This document shows positions 7,315-15,130 of a stretch of 64,000 bases of DNA, in pieces. Below the pieces are notes generated by a model, which did not search any database, was not told where the DNA came from, and was given only the letters and a program-made list of their open reading frames with translations. A program made the translations under genes and the position numbers. The stretch covers positions 248,001 through 312,000 of the forward strand of contig NZ_BNGS01000009.1 of assembly GCF_014905555.1 (NCBI RefSeq). The letters run 5' to 3'. Numbering within the stretch: the first letter of the stretch is position 1; the number at the start of each line of letters is the position of its first letter. The DNA comes from Streptomyces sp. Y2F8-2. GTDB lineage: Bacteria > Actinomycetota > Actinomycetes > Streptomycetales > Streptomycetaceae.

Positions 7315-9027
7315 GTGACCACGACAGAGCACTCCCCCGCCGGCCCCGCGCTCGCCCCGCTGCGTCTGGCACGCGAGCGGTTCCTGTCGGGGCGTCCGCT
7401 GCCCGACGGCGTGCCGGAGGAGGTCGTCGCCGCCTGGCGGCGTGCGCGGTTCTTCGGGGTGCCGCACGACTTGGAGGAGCCGCCCGCCGATCCGGTACGT
7501 CCGGTGGAGTCGGCGCTGCTGGAGGCGGCCCGGCCCGTGCTCGAACGGATCGCCCCCGCGCTGGGCCGCGGACGGTCGGCCCTCGTGCTCACCGACGAGC
7601 GGCTACGGGTGCTGTGGACGACCGGGAGCGTGGCCGGGCTCGACCCCTGGCCGGATCTGTCGGAACGCACGGTCGGCCACAACAGCGCGGCGCTCGCCCT
7701 GCGCATCCGGCGTCGGGCCGAGGTGCACGGGCCGGAGCACTTCCTCGACCGGTGGCAGGACGTGTCGGCGGTCAGTGTGCCGGTGTCGGCGCCGTGGACC
7801 GGGCAGACGCTCGGCACGCTGACCGTGGCGTCACAGCTGTGCGGCGGGTGCCCGCCGCATCCGGGAGCGGCGCTCGCGGAGGCGGCCGCCGCGGCGGTGG
7901 AGGCCGAACTGCTCGCCCGGGCACGGCCGCCCGAGCGGGTCCTGCTGGACGCCTATCTGCGGGCGGCGCGCGGGCCGGACGCCGCGGTGGCCGCGCTGGA
8001 CGGCCTCAGCCGCCTGGTCAGCGCGGCGGCGGAGCGCATGCTGGCACCGGAGTCCCTTCAGTCCCTGGAGCGTACGGCGGTGGCGGTACGGCACCAGGAG
8101 GACGTGCCGGCCGAGGCCGTCCTGCCCGAGGGCGCGGGGTGCACCGCGCGGATCACTCTGGTGTGCCGGGACGGCTCGGTCGTCGGCATCGTGGCCGTAC
8201 TGGAGCCGCTGGCCGATCCCCCGCCGCCGGTGCCGCGCCCGGCCGTCGCCCTGGTCGGCTGCTCGGTCCCCTGGCGCCATGCCGTCGGGCGCGCCGTCGA
8301 GCTGGCCCGCTCCCGGGAGCCGCTGCTGCTGACCGGTGAGCGCGGGACGGGGAAGACCGCGCTCGCCCGGGAGCTGCTCGGCGAGCGCGCCACACGGGTG
8401 GTCGACGCGGCGGAGGACGGGGAACTCGACCGCGCCCTCGCCGAGCTGGCCCGGGGCCGCCCTCTCCTGCTCCGCCACGCCGAACGGCTCGCCCAGTCCG
8501 GTGTGGCCGCCCTGAACACCCTGCTCGACGCGCAGCCCGAGGCACCGCTGCTGGTCACCCACACGCCCGGCGCGCCGCCCGGCCCGTGTCTCCAGCGGCT
8601 CCTCGACACCCTGGCCGCCCGCTCGGTCACCCTGCCCGCGCTGCGCGAGCGCCCTGAGGACATAAGGGAGTTGCTGCCGGCGCTGGCCCCGCGGCCCGCA
8701 CCGGGCAGCCCGCCGTTGACCTGGGCACTGGACGCCCTGCGCGCCCTGGAGCGGTATCCGTGGCCCGGGAACGTGACCGAACTCGCGCATCTCGTGAGGG
8801 CGCTGGCGGAGCACCGCCGGGCGTCCGGGCCGGTGCGCCGGGCCGAGTTGCCGGATCCCGTGCGCGACGGACCCGCGATCCGCCCGCTCAGCCCGATGGA
8901 GCACGCCGAGCGCACCACGATCCTGGAGGCGCTGCACCGCCACGGCGGCAACAAGGCGCGTACGGCGGCGGCGCTCGGCATCGGCCGCGCGACGCTCTAC
9001 CGAAAGCTGCGCGGGTACCGGGGCTGA
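7315..9027 (+). CDS. GAF/AAA/Fis-type transcriptional regulator of the aromatic operon
   Basis: A protein of 570 aa from the GTG at 7315, which begins beyond the operator; in-frame starts upstream would overlap the operator. The N-terminal half is a GAF-like sensory region of the AcoR type (VGHNSAALALRIRRRAEVHGPEHF). A degenerate AAA+ module follows at ~residues 310-490, with the Walker A LTGERGTGKTALARELL, a weak Walker B, and LPALRERPEDIRELL. The C-terminus is a Fis-type helix-turn-helix (ILEALHRHGGNKARTAAALGIGRATLYRKLRGY). I do not see the GAFTGA loop that contacts sigma-54, and actinobacteria lack sigma-54, so it probably acts with ordinary RNA polymerase. It is divergent from, and likely controls, the catabolic operon. 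Confidence 0.85.
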   Translation: MTTTEHSPAGPALAPLRLARERFLSGRPLPDGVPEEVVAAWRRARFFGVPHDLEEPPADPVRPVESALLEAARPVLERIAPALGRGRSALVLTDERLRVLWTTGSVAGLDPWPDLSERTVGHNSAALALRIRRRAEVHGPEHFLDRWQDVSAVSVPVSAPWTGQTLGTLTVASQLCGGCPPHPGAALAEAAAAAVEAELLARARPPERVLLDAYLRAARGPDAAVAALDGLSRLVSAAAERMLAPESLQSLERTAVAVRHQEDVPAEAVLPEGAGCTARITLVCRDGSVVGIVAVLEPLADPPPPVPRPAVALVGCSVPWRHAVGRAVELARSREPLLLTGERGTGKTALARELLGERATRVVDAAEDGELDRALAELARGRPLLLRHAERLAQSGVAALNTLLDAQPEAPLLVTHTPGAPPGPCLQRLLDTLAARSVTLPALRERPEDIRELLPALAPRPAPGSPPLTWALDALRALERYPWPGNVTELAHLVRALAEHRRASGPVRRAELPDPVRDGPAIRPLSPMEHAERTTILEALHRHGGNKARTAAALGIGRATLYRKLRGYRG

Positions 9028-9068
9028 CCGCAACGTCGTTGCAACGTGTCCCGTGCTGGGATCGTGGC

Positions 9069-9431
9069 GTGACCTTGGACATGATTCCGCGCGTGGAGCT
9101 GACCCCCGCGGCCGCCGAGCTGGTGCGGCGGCTGCGGGAGGTCCACGGGCCGCTGATGTTCCACCAGTCCGGCGGCTGCTGCGACGGCAGCGCGCCCATG
9201 TGCTACCCGGAGGGCGAGTTCCGCACCGGCGGCTCGGACGTGCTGCTCGCGGAACTGGAGGTCGACGGGGTCGGCGAACCGGTCGGATTCTGGATGTCCA
9301 GAAGCCAGTACGAGGCGTGGAGCCACACCCGGTTGATCGTGGACGTGGTGCCGGGCCGTGGCAGCGGCTTCTCCCTCGAAGCACCCGAAGGAGTGCGTTT
9401 TCTCATCCGTTCCCGCGTCGTCGACGCCTGA
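9069..9431 (+). CDS. DUF779 protein
   Basis: A protein of 120 aa from the GTG at 9069; an ATG at 9081 is possible and neither has a strong ribosome binding site. It carries the DUF779 signature, including LMFHQSGGCCDGSAPMCYP with its paired cysteines, FWMSRSQYEAW, and a C-terminal GFSLEAPEGVRFLIRSR. In many genomes this family is encoded beside an NAD-dependent aldehyde dehydrogenase controlled by a Fis-type activator. Here it follows such an activator gene by 41 nt but no aldehyde dehydrogenase is adjacent. Function unknown; the Cys pair suggests metal binding. Confidence 0.8.
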   Translation: MTLDMIPRVELTPAAAELVRRLREVHGPLMFHQSGGCCDGSAPMCYPEGEFRTGGSDVLLAELEVDGVGEPVGFWMSRSQYEAWSHTRLIVDVVPGRGSGFSLEAPEGVRFLIRSRVVDA

Positions 9432-9505
9432 GCAGCGCGCGGGACATCACCGTCTGGTGCACTTCCCCCGAGTCCTGCGGAAGTTGACGAGACATAGGGG
9501 GAGCT

Positions 9506-10732
9506 GTGACGCGTCGTGACAGACGGTTGAGAGTCGTACTGACGGCCTTGGTTGCATGGAGCGCACTGGCCGGTGCCGCCCTCGCGGGGGCCGCACCGGC
9601 CAGTGCCGCGCCGGACGCCCGGAGGCTCGCGCCGGGTGTCCAGTACAGCGAGTTCGACATCTCCGCGGCCCACGGGGTGACGCGCGCCCACCTCGTCACC
9701 GTGGACCTGCGCGATCCGCGGGTACGGGTCGACCTGCTGCATCCGCGTGCCGTCGCCGCCCGCGCCACCGTCTCGCAACTCGTCGGCGCACAGCGTGCGG
9801 TGGCGGGCATCAACGGCGACTTCTTCGACATCACCGAGACCCAGCATCCGTGGGTCCCCGCGACCGGCTCGGCCGTGGGCCCGGCGGTCGCGAGCGGGCG
9901 CACGCTCAAGGCCGCCGTGCCGCGCGGGCAGCGCTTCGGGCCGGCCCTGCCGCCCGGTACGAGCACCGAGGGCGTGCTCGGCGTGGGCACGGACCGTACC
10001 GCGCGCCTCGACCGGCTGACCCTGGACGGCTCCGTGACCACGCCGGGCGAGCGACTGCCGCTGCGCGGGCTCAACCAGTACGCGCTGCCTGAGGGGTCGA
10101 TCGGGGCGTACACCGCGGACTGGGGCAGTGTCTCGCGGCTGCGCGCCGTCTGCGGGACCGACACCGACCGGGGCGGGCCGTGCAGCACGGACTCGTACGA
10201 GGTGACCATCCGGGGCGGCCGGGTCACCGCCGCGGCCGATCATCCGGGCAGCGGCCCCATCGCGGCAGGCAGCACGGTCCTGGTGGGCCGTGAAGCGGGG
10301 GCGCGGCAGCTGCGCAAGTTCTTCAAGGGCGAGAAGGTCCAGGTGCGGCACCGGCTGGTGGCGGCCGCGTCCGGGGTTCCGTACCGCTTCGCCGTCGGCG
10401 GCTTCCCGGTGCTGCGGCACGGCACGCCGCTGCCCGGCCTCGACACCACCACATCCGCCGTGCGCACCGCGGTGGGCATCGAGGACGGCGGCCACCGCCT
10501 GCTGCTGCTCGCCCTGGACGGCTCGGCCGCCTATCGCAGCGGCCTCACCGTCGAGGAAGTCGCCCGGACCCTGCGGTGGCTGGGCGCCACGGACGGCTTC
10601 AACCTCGACGGCGGCGGCTCCACGACCCTGGTCACCCGGTCGTCGGACACGGGCACGGTGAGCGTGCGCAACCACCCCAGCCAAGGAGCCGAACGCCCCG
10701 TCCCGGACGGCATCGGGGTGTTCAGTCCGTGA
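9506..10732 (+). CDS. Secreted phosphodiester glycosidase-family (NAGPA-like) protein
   Basis: A protein of 408 aa with a GTG start 4 nt after GGGGGAG. The N-terminus is a classical signal peptide (RRDRRLRVV, hydrophobic core, ASAAPD cleavage). The mature part belongs to the phosphodiester glycosidase family (NAGPA domain): AVAGINGDFFDITETQHPWVP near the start, then GSIGAYTADWG, VGGFPVLRHGTPLPG, TAVGIEDGGHRLLLLALDG, and the C-terminal GATDGFNLDGGGSTTLV signature. Members remove sugar-1-phosphodiester caps, but most bacterial ones are uncharacterised. Likely extracellular. It converges on a small membrane protein gene with only 3 nt between the stops. Confidence 0.85.
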   Translation: MTRRDRRLRVVLTALVAWSALAGAALAGAAPASAAPDARRLAPGVQYSEFDISAAHGVTRAHLVTVDLRDPRVRVDLLHPRAVAARATVSQLVGAQRAVAGINGDFFDITETQHPWVPATGSAVGPAVASGRTLKAAVPRGQRFGPALPPGTSTEGVLGVGTDRTARLDRLTLDGSVTTPGERLPLRGLNQYALPEGSIGAYTADWGSVSRLRAVCGTDTDRGGPCSTDSYEVTIRGGRVTAAADHPGSGPIAAGSTVLVGREAGARQLRKFFKGEKVQVRHRLVAAASGVPYRFAVGGFPVLRHGTPLPGLDTTTSAVRTAVGIEDGGHRLLLLALDGSAAYRSGLTVEEVARTLRWLGATDGFNLDGGGSTTLVTRSSDTGTVSVRNHPSQGAERPVPDGIGVFSP

Positions 10733-10735
10733 ACG

Positions 10736-10933
10736 TCAGGGGTGCAGGCTGCTGACGATCTGCGCGGTCGCCGCGAGCCCCTGGTGGATGGTCGGGGCCA
10801 TGCTCGTACTGGCCAGGAAGAAGCCGAGCAGGACGCAGACCAGGGCATGCGAGATCTTCATGGCGTTGTTGCGCACGAAGATCACCGCAATGATCAGGAG
10901 CAGCAGCACCACCGAGATGGAAACGGCCATCAT
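10736..10933 (-). CDS. Small two-helix membrane protein, 65 aa
   Basis: The product starts MMAVSISVVLLLLIIAVIF, then has a short NNAMK turn and a second hydrophobic segment (HALVCVLLGFFLAST), ending in a helix APTIHQGLAATAQIV. GGAGGA lies 5 nt before the first of two consecutive ATGs. This looks like a conserved small Streptomyces membrane protein; I know of no assigned function. It is likely an inner-membrane hairpin with a C-terminal amphipathic tail. Confidence 0.75.
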   Translation of the reverse strand: MMAVSISVVLLLLIIAVIFVRNNAMKISHALVCVLLGFFLASTSMAPTIHQGLAATAQIVSSLHP

Positions 10934-11093
10934 CACCCTCCTCCGCCACGCCCACTTCGCGGCTTTCGGCCGCAAGTGTGGCGTAGCGGAGGGTTCATCC
11001 GGGCGGCTGACGTGTCCGCCGAACGTGTGGTTCTCCACCCTCTCGTGGGCGTCGAGGAGCGCCTCGAGTCGGGGCAGGCGTCAACACGCGCAT

Positions 11094-11129
11094 GCATGAA
11101 GCCCGCCCCGGACGGGGCGGGCTTCATGC
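11094..11129. terminator. Strong terminator after the acyl-CoA dehydrogenase operon
   Basis: A perfect 16-bp stem (GCATGAAGCCCGCCCC and its complement) with loop GGAC begins 8 nt after the stop of the leftward operon. Confidence 0.85.
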
Positions 11130-11137
11130 GCGGTGGA

Positions 11138-12211
11138 TCAGGGCGACTGGAGGTCGACCAGTTCGGCGAGTACCGCGCGGTGCGCTCCCGCCGTACCGCA
11201 GGCGATCGAATCGGCCTTGGCCCGCTTCAGATACAGGTGGACCGGGTGCTCCCAGGTCATGCCGATCCCGCCGTGCAGCTGCAGGGCCTCTTCGGTGGCG
11301 CGTACGGCGACCGGGGAGGCGTAGGCCTGCGCGACGGCCACCGTGACGTCGGTGTCCTCGCCAGTGGCGAGCGCATCGGCGGCCGCCCGTGCGGCGGCCC
11401 GCAGGCCCGCGACGTCCAGCCAGAGCTGGGCGAGCCGGTGCTTGAGCGCCTGGAAGCCGCCGACCGGACGGTTGAACTGCTTGCGCTCCTTCAGATAGCG
11501 GACCGTCTCGGTCAACGCCCAGTCGGCCACACCCAGTTGCTCGGAAGCGAGCAGTCCGGCGGCGGTGCGCAGGGCCCGTCGCACGGCGGGTTCAGCGTCG
11601 CCGATACGGCGGCCGGGCGCCCCGTCGAGGGTGACGGTGGCGAGCGGGCGGGTCAGGTCCAGGGAGACCTGCGGCGTGACGGTCACCGCGTCGGCGGTCA
11701 CGGCGTACAGGCCACCGTCGTCGGCCGGGACCAGCAGGACGTCGGCGACGGCGGCGTCGGCTATGCCGGTCAACTCACCGTGCAGGGTGCCGTTCTCCAG
11801 CCTCGCGGTCTTCGCCACGGCGCCTGGAGCGGTGTGCAGGCCGACCGCCAGGGCGCCGATCGCGCGGCCTGAGGCCAGCCGGCCCAGGAGCTCCTCGTCA
11901 CCGCAGACCAGCAAGGCCTCGGTGGCCACGACCGCGCTGGTGAGGTACGGCACCGGGGCGACGGCCCGGCCCAGTTCCTCCAGCACCACGGCGACTTCGC
12001 GGTGCGAGGCGCCCTGACCGCCCAGTTCCTCGGGCACCAGCAGGCCGACGAGACCCATTCCGTCGGCGAGCGCCTTCCAGGCCGCGAGGTCGTGCGGGGC
12101 GCCGGACTCGGTGCGCGCGATGACGCCTGGCGCGTCGCAGTGGTCGGCGAGCAGGTCCCGCACGGCGGCGCGCAGCGCCTCTTCCTCCTCGGAGTAGAGA
12201 AGATCCGTCAT
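11138..12211 (-). CDS. Acyl-CoA dehydrogenase family protein (second of operon)
   Basis: A protein of 357 aa, third gene of a leftward three-gene operon. It has the acyl-CoA dehydrogenase architecture: an N-terminal helical domain (LVPEELGGQGASHREVAVVLEELGRA), a middle beta domain that is shorter and divergent (GALAVGLH...), and the C-terminal helical domain with QFNRPVGGFQALKHRLAQL and LQLHGGIGMTWEHPVHLYLKRAKAD. FAD-dependent alpha,beta-dehydrogenation is expected. Paired divergent copies like this and the preceding gene often form heteromeric enzymes for steroid or branched-chain acyl-CoAs; that is inference here. The start overlaps the upstream stop by ATGA. Confidence 0.85.
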   Translation of the reverse strand: MTDLLYSEEEEALRAAVRDLLADHCDAPGVIARTESGAPHDLAAWKALADGMGLVGLLVPEELGGQGASHREVAVVLEELGRAVAPVPYLTSAVVATEALLVCGDEELLGRLASGRAIGALAVGLHTAPGAVAKTARLENGTLHGELTGIADAAVADVLLVPADDGGLYAVTADAVTVTPQVSLDLTRPLATVTLDGAPGRRIGDAEPAVRRALRTAAGLLASEQLGVADWALTETVRYLKERKQFNRPVGGFQALKHRLAQLWLDVAGLRAAARAAADALATGEDTDVTVAVAQAYASPVAVRATEEALQLHGGIGMTWEHPVHLYLKRAKADSIACGTAGAHRAVLAELVDLQSP

Positions 12212-13389
12212 CGGGCCAGGTCCTTCCATGCGACGTCCTTGTCGGTGCGCGGCTCGGCGGGCAGGCCAAGGACGCGCTCGGCGACGATGTTCAGCAGGAC
12301 CTCGCTGGTCCCGCCCTCGATGCTGTTGCCCTTGGAGCGGAGATAGCGGTAGCCGGCGTCCCGGCCGGTGAAGTCGACGAGTTCGGGCCGGCGAAGGGTC
12401 CAGTCGTCGTACAACAGGCCCTCCTCGCCCCGAAGTTCGACCTCCAGGCCGCTGATCTCCTGGTTGAGGCGGGCGAAGGCGAGCTTCATGCCGGAGCCCT
12501 CGGGGCCCGGCTGGCCCACGGCGAGCTGCTGGCGCAGCCGTTCGCCGGTGAGCCGGACGACCTCGGCCTCGACCCACAGCCCCAGCAGCCGCTGGTGCAG
12601 GTCGTGGGTGCGCAGTTCGGGGCGCTCGCGCCAGGTCCTCGCGACCGGGCCGATCATGCCGCCCTCGCGCGGGATGCGCATGCCGCCGATGGACACCCGC
12701 TCGTTCATCAGCGTGGTCTGCGCGACCCGCCAGCCGTCTCCGACCTCGCCGAGGCGGCGGGCGTCGGGAATGCGGACGTCGGTGAGGAAGACCTCGTTGA
12801 ACTCGGCCTCGCCGGTGATCTGCCGCAGCGGCCGGACCTCGACGCCGGGGTCGGTCATGTCGCAGATGAAGTAGGTGATGCCCTGGTGCTTGGGCACGTC
12901 CGGGTCCGTGCGGGCGATGAGGATGGCCCAGCGGGCGATGTGGGCGCTGGACGTCCACACCTTCTGCCCGCCCACGACCCAGTCGTCGCCGTCCCGGACG
13001 GCCCGCGTGCCGAGGGCGGCGAGGTCGGATCCGGCGCCGGGCTCGCTGAACAGCTGGCACCACACCTCCTCGCCCGTCCACAGCGGCCTGAGGTAGCGCC
13101 GCTTCTGCTCCTCGGTGCCGTAGCGGAGGATCGTCGGCGCGGCCATGCCGAGCCCGATGCCGATGCGGCGGGGGTCGTTGTCGGGGGCGCCGGCCGCCTC
13201 GAGCTCGGCGTCGACGACGGCCTGGAGGGAGCGGGTGGCGCCGAGGCCACCGAGGCCCTCCGGGTAGTGCACCCAGGCGAGTCCGGCGTCGAAGCGGGCC
13301 CTGAGGAAGTCGAGGCGGTCGGTGGTCGCCGGCGGGTGGGCAGCGAGCAACTCCTGCGTACGGCGGCGCAGTTCGGCGGCGTCGGTCAT
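12208..13389 (-). CDS. Acyl-CoA dehydrogenase family protein (first of pair)
   Basis: A protein of 393 aa. It contains the FAD/acyl-CoA binding signature WCQLFSEPGAGSDLAALGTRA, the middle domain (WVVGGQKVWTSSAHIARWAILIART) and a C-terminal domain ending YRYLRSKGNSIEGGTSEVLLNIVAERVLGLP. The N-terminal helical domain is short. It overlaps genes on both sides by 4 bp, so the three genes are translationally coupled. The lineage resembles the FadE-type dehydrogenases found in tandem pairs in actinobacteria. Substrate not deducible. Confidence 0.87.
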   Translation of the reverse strand: MTDAAELRRRTQELLAAHPPATTDRLDFLRARFDAGLAWVHYPEGLGGLGATRSLQAVVDAELEAAGAPDNDPRRIGIGLGMAAPTILRYGTEEQKRRYLRPLWTGEEVWCQLFSEPGAGSDLAALGTRAVRDGDDWVVGGQKVWTSSAHIARWAILIARTDPDVPKHQGITYFICDMTDPGVEVRPLRQITGEAEFNEVFLTDVRIPDARRLGEVGDGWRVAQTTLMNERVSIGGMRIPREGGMIGPVARTWRERPELRTHDLHQRLLGLWVEAEVVRLTGERLRQQLAVGQPGPEGSGMKLAFARLNQEISGLEVELRGEEGLLYDDWTLRRPELVDFTGRDAGYRYLRSKGNSIEGGTSEVLLNIVAERVLGLPAEPRTDKDVAWKDLAR

Positions 13390-14357
13390 GCGGCGGCTCC
13401 GTTCTCCAGGACGACGGCGACCCGGCCGGTCGTCACGCCGTCGGCCACGCGCTGCACGGCGGTCGCGGCACCGCTCAGCGGGACACGCTCGCTCACCAGC
13501 GGCTTGATGGCGCCGCGGGCGGCCAGTTCGGTGAGCTGTTCGTGGCAGTGCTGGACCAGCTTCGGGTTCTTGGTGTTGTACAGGCCCCAGTGCAGGCCGA
13601 GGATCGAGTAGTTCTTGACGAGTGCGTGGTTCAGCCCCGGGCTGGGGATGGACCCGCTGGCGAAGCCCACGACGACGATCCGGCCCTCGAAGGCGACGAC
13701 CTTCGCGGACTGTGCGTAGGCCTGACCGCCCACCGGGTCGTAGATCACGTCGGCGCCCCGGCCGCCGGTCGCCTCCTTCACCGCGGCGACGACGTCCTCG
13801 GCGCGCCGGTCGATCACCACGTCACAGCCCAGCTCCCGGGCGACGGCCGCCTTGTCCGCGCCCCCGACGACGCCGATGACCCTCGCACCGGCCGCCCTGC
13901 CGAGCTGCACGGCCGCGCTGCCGACCCCTCCTGCGGCGGCGTGGACGAGCAGCGTCTCGCCGGCTTCCAGACCGGCCCGGCGGTGCAGACCGAACCAGCC
14001 CGTCTGGTAGCCGATGTGCAGGGCGGCGGCCTTGGCGTCGTCGAGGGAGTCCGGGGCGGGCAGCAGGGCCGCGGCGTCCGCGAGCGCGTACTCGGCGAAG
14101 CCGCCGTACGGCAGCACAGGGTTGGCGATCACGCGGCGCCCGTCCTCGGTCTCGCCGCAGATCTCCACGCCCGGCGTGAACGGCAGCGGCGGCCGGACCT
14201 GGTACTGCCCGCGGCACAGCAGCGCGTCCGGGAAGTTGACGTTGGCGGCCCGTACCTTCAGCAGGACCTGGCCGTCGCCGGGCGTGGGCCGCTCCACCTC
14301 CGCGAGGCGCATCACCTCACTCGGCTCACCGTTCTCGTGCACTTGCCATGCCTGCAT
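13386..14357 (-). CDS. Zinc-independent quinone oxidoreductase-like (MDR family) enzyme
   Basis: A protein of 323 aa, first gene of the operon. It belongs to the medium-chain dehydrogenase/reductase superfamily, NADPH:quinone reductase subgroup. The N-terminal GroES-like domain (VRAANVNFPDALLCRGQYQVRPPLPFTPGVEICG) lacks zinc ligands, and a Rossmann domain carries VHAAAGGVGSAAVQLGRAAGARVIGV. Possible roles are enoyl or quinone reduction, consistent with partnership with the acyl-CoA dehydrogenases. An imperfect TetR-like palindrome lies about 50 bp upstream over a possible -10. Confidence 0.85.
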   Translation of the reverse strand: MQAWQVHENGEPSEVMRLAEVERPTPGDGQVLLKVRAANVNFPDALLCRGQYQVRPPLPFTPGVEICGETEDGRRVIANPVLPYGGFAEYALADAAALLPAPDSLDDAKAAALHIGYQTGWFGLHRRAGLEAGETLLVHAAAGGVGSAAVQLGRAAGARVIGVVGGADKAAVARELGCDVVIDRRAEDVVAAVKEATGGRGADVIYDPVGGQAYAQSAKVVAFEGRIVVVGFASGSIPSPGLNHALVKNYSILGLHWGLYNTKNPKLVQHCHEQLTELAARGAIKPLVSERVPLSGAATAVQRVADGVTTGRVAVVLENGAAA

Positions 14358-14404
14358 GCGGGGCCTCCACCGACTGCTCTGTCCGACCGGGCTCGTCGCA
14401 TACT

Positions 14405-14416
14405 AAGCGGTCGCTT
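14405..14416. promoter_or_regulatory. Candidate TetR-type operator AAGCGGTCGCTT
   Basis: The two 5-bp arms AAGCG/CGCTT are complementary around a 2-bp centre. The site sits next to TAGTAT (minus strand, 14399-14404), a possible -10 for the MDR/acyl-CoA dehydrogenase operon. No TetR gene is adjacent, so the regulator would be elsewhere. Confidence 0.4.
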
Positions 14417-14441
14417 GCCCATGAGGGAACAGTCGGATGCG

Positions 14442-15014
14442 TCACGAACGAGCGGGCCGCGCCCGTACGTGCATCCGCTCCCCCTGCGGGCCGAACAGGC
14501 TGAGGAACTCCACCGGCCCCTGCCCCGTCGACCCGAACCAGTGCGGCACCCGCGTGTCGAACTCCGCCGCCTCCCCCGCGGTCAGCACCACGTCGTGCTC
14601 CCCCAGCACCAGCCGCAGCTTTCCGGAGAGCACGTACAGCCACTCATAGCCCTCGTGCGTCCGAGGATCGGGCGCCGGCTTGCGCTGCGGTTCGAGGACC
14701 TTGAAGGCCTGGAGGCCACCGGGCTGCCGGGTCAGCGGCCAGTGGGTGCGGCCGCCGCGGACGATCGGCTTGGCGCGCACCCGCGGGTCCCCCACCGGGG
14801 GCGCACCCACCAGTTCGTCCAGCGGTACCTGGTGGGCCTGCGCGATCGGCAGCAGCAGTTCGAGGCTGGGCCTGCGCAGGCCCGACTCCAGTCGGGAGAG
14901 AGTGCTGACGGAGATGCCGGTGGCCTCCGACAGCGCCGCGAGCGTCACCTCCCGCTCCTTGCGGATCCGTCGCAGCCTCGGGCCCACGCCCGCGAGAACG
15001 TCATCGGTACTCAT
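14442..15014 (-). CDS. XRE-cupin transcriptional regulator
   Basis: A protein of 190 aa. Residues ~10-70 are an XRE/HTH_3 domain (LRRIRKEREVTLAALSEATGISVSTLSRLESGLRRPSLELLLPIAQ). Residues ~105-185 are a cupin_2 sensor (HEGYEWLYVLSGKLRLVLGEHDVVLTAGEAAEFDTRVPHWFGSTGQGPVEFLSLF). This two-domain class commonly senses small metabolites and represses neighbouring catabolic genes. Transcription is probably leaderless: see the promoter at 15021-15049. It lies divergent to the DNA ligase gene and downstream on the same strand is the MDR operon, which it could regulate. Confidence 0.88.
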   Translation of the reverse strand: MSTDDVLAGVGPRLRRIRKEREVTLAALSEATGISVSTLSRLESGLRRPSLELLLPIAQAHQVPLDELVGAPPVGDPRVRAKPIVRGGRTHWPLTRQPGGLQAFKVLEPQRKPAPDPRTHEGYEWLYVLSGKLRLVLGEHDVVLTAGEAAEFDTRVPHWFGSTGQGPVEFLSLFGPQGERMHVRARPARS

Positions 15015-15020
15015 GGCTGC

Positions 15021-15049
15021 ATTGCAGTTTCGGCAAACGCGTTTGTCAA
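15021..15049 (-). promoter_or_regulatory. Leaderless promoter of the XRE-cupin gene with built-in palindromes
   Basis: On the minus strand there is TTGACA (15049-15044), a 17-nt spacer, TGCAAT (15026-15021), then 6 nt and the ATG, so the mRNA would start at the start codon. The spacer contains the perfect palindrome CAAACGCGTTTG (15034-15045) and an overlapping GTTT-CGGC-AAAC repeat (15027-15038), consistent with autorepression. Confidence 0.75.
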
Positions 15050-15130
15050 TGGCGCAGCATCTCGGCGACCTCGCCGCCGACCGGGACGGACGAAGGTGTA
15101 GGCGGGCCGCCCCAGGTGCACCATGACTGC

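Noticed and set aside
11094..11129. Long perfect inverted repeat considered as a transposon end or origin element.
   Set aside because: It sits 8 nt after an operon stop with a 4-nt loop and no partner copy, so a terminator explains it.
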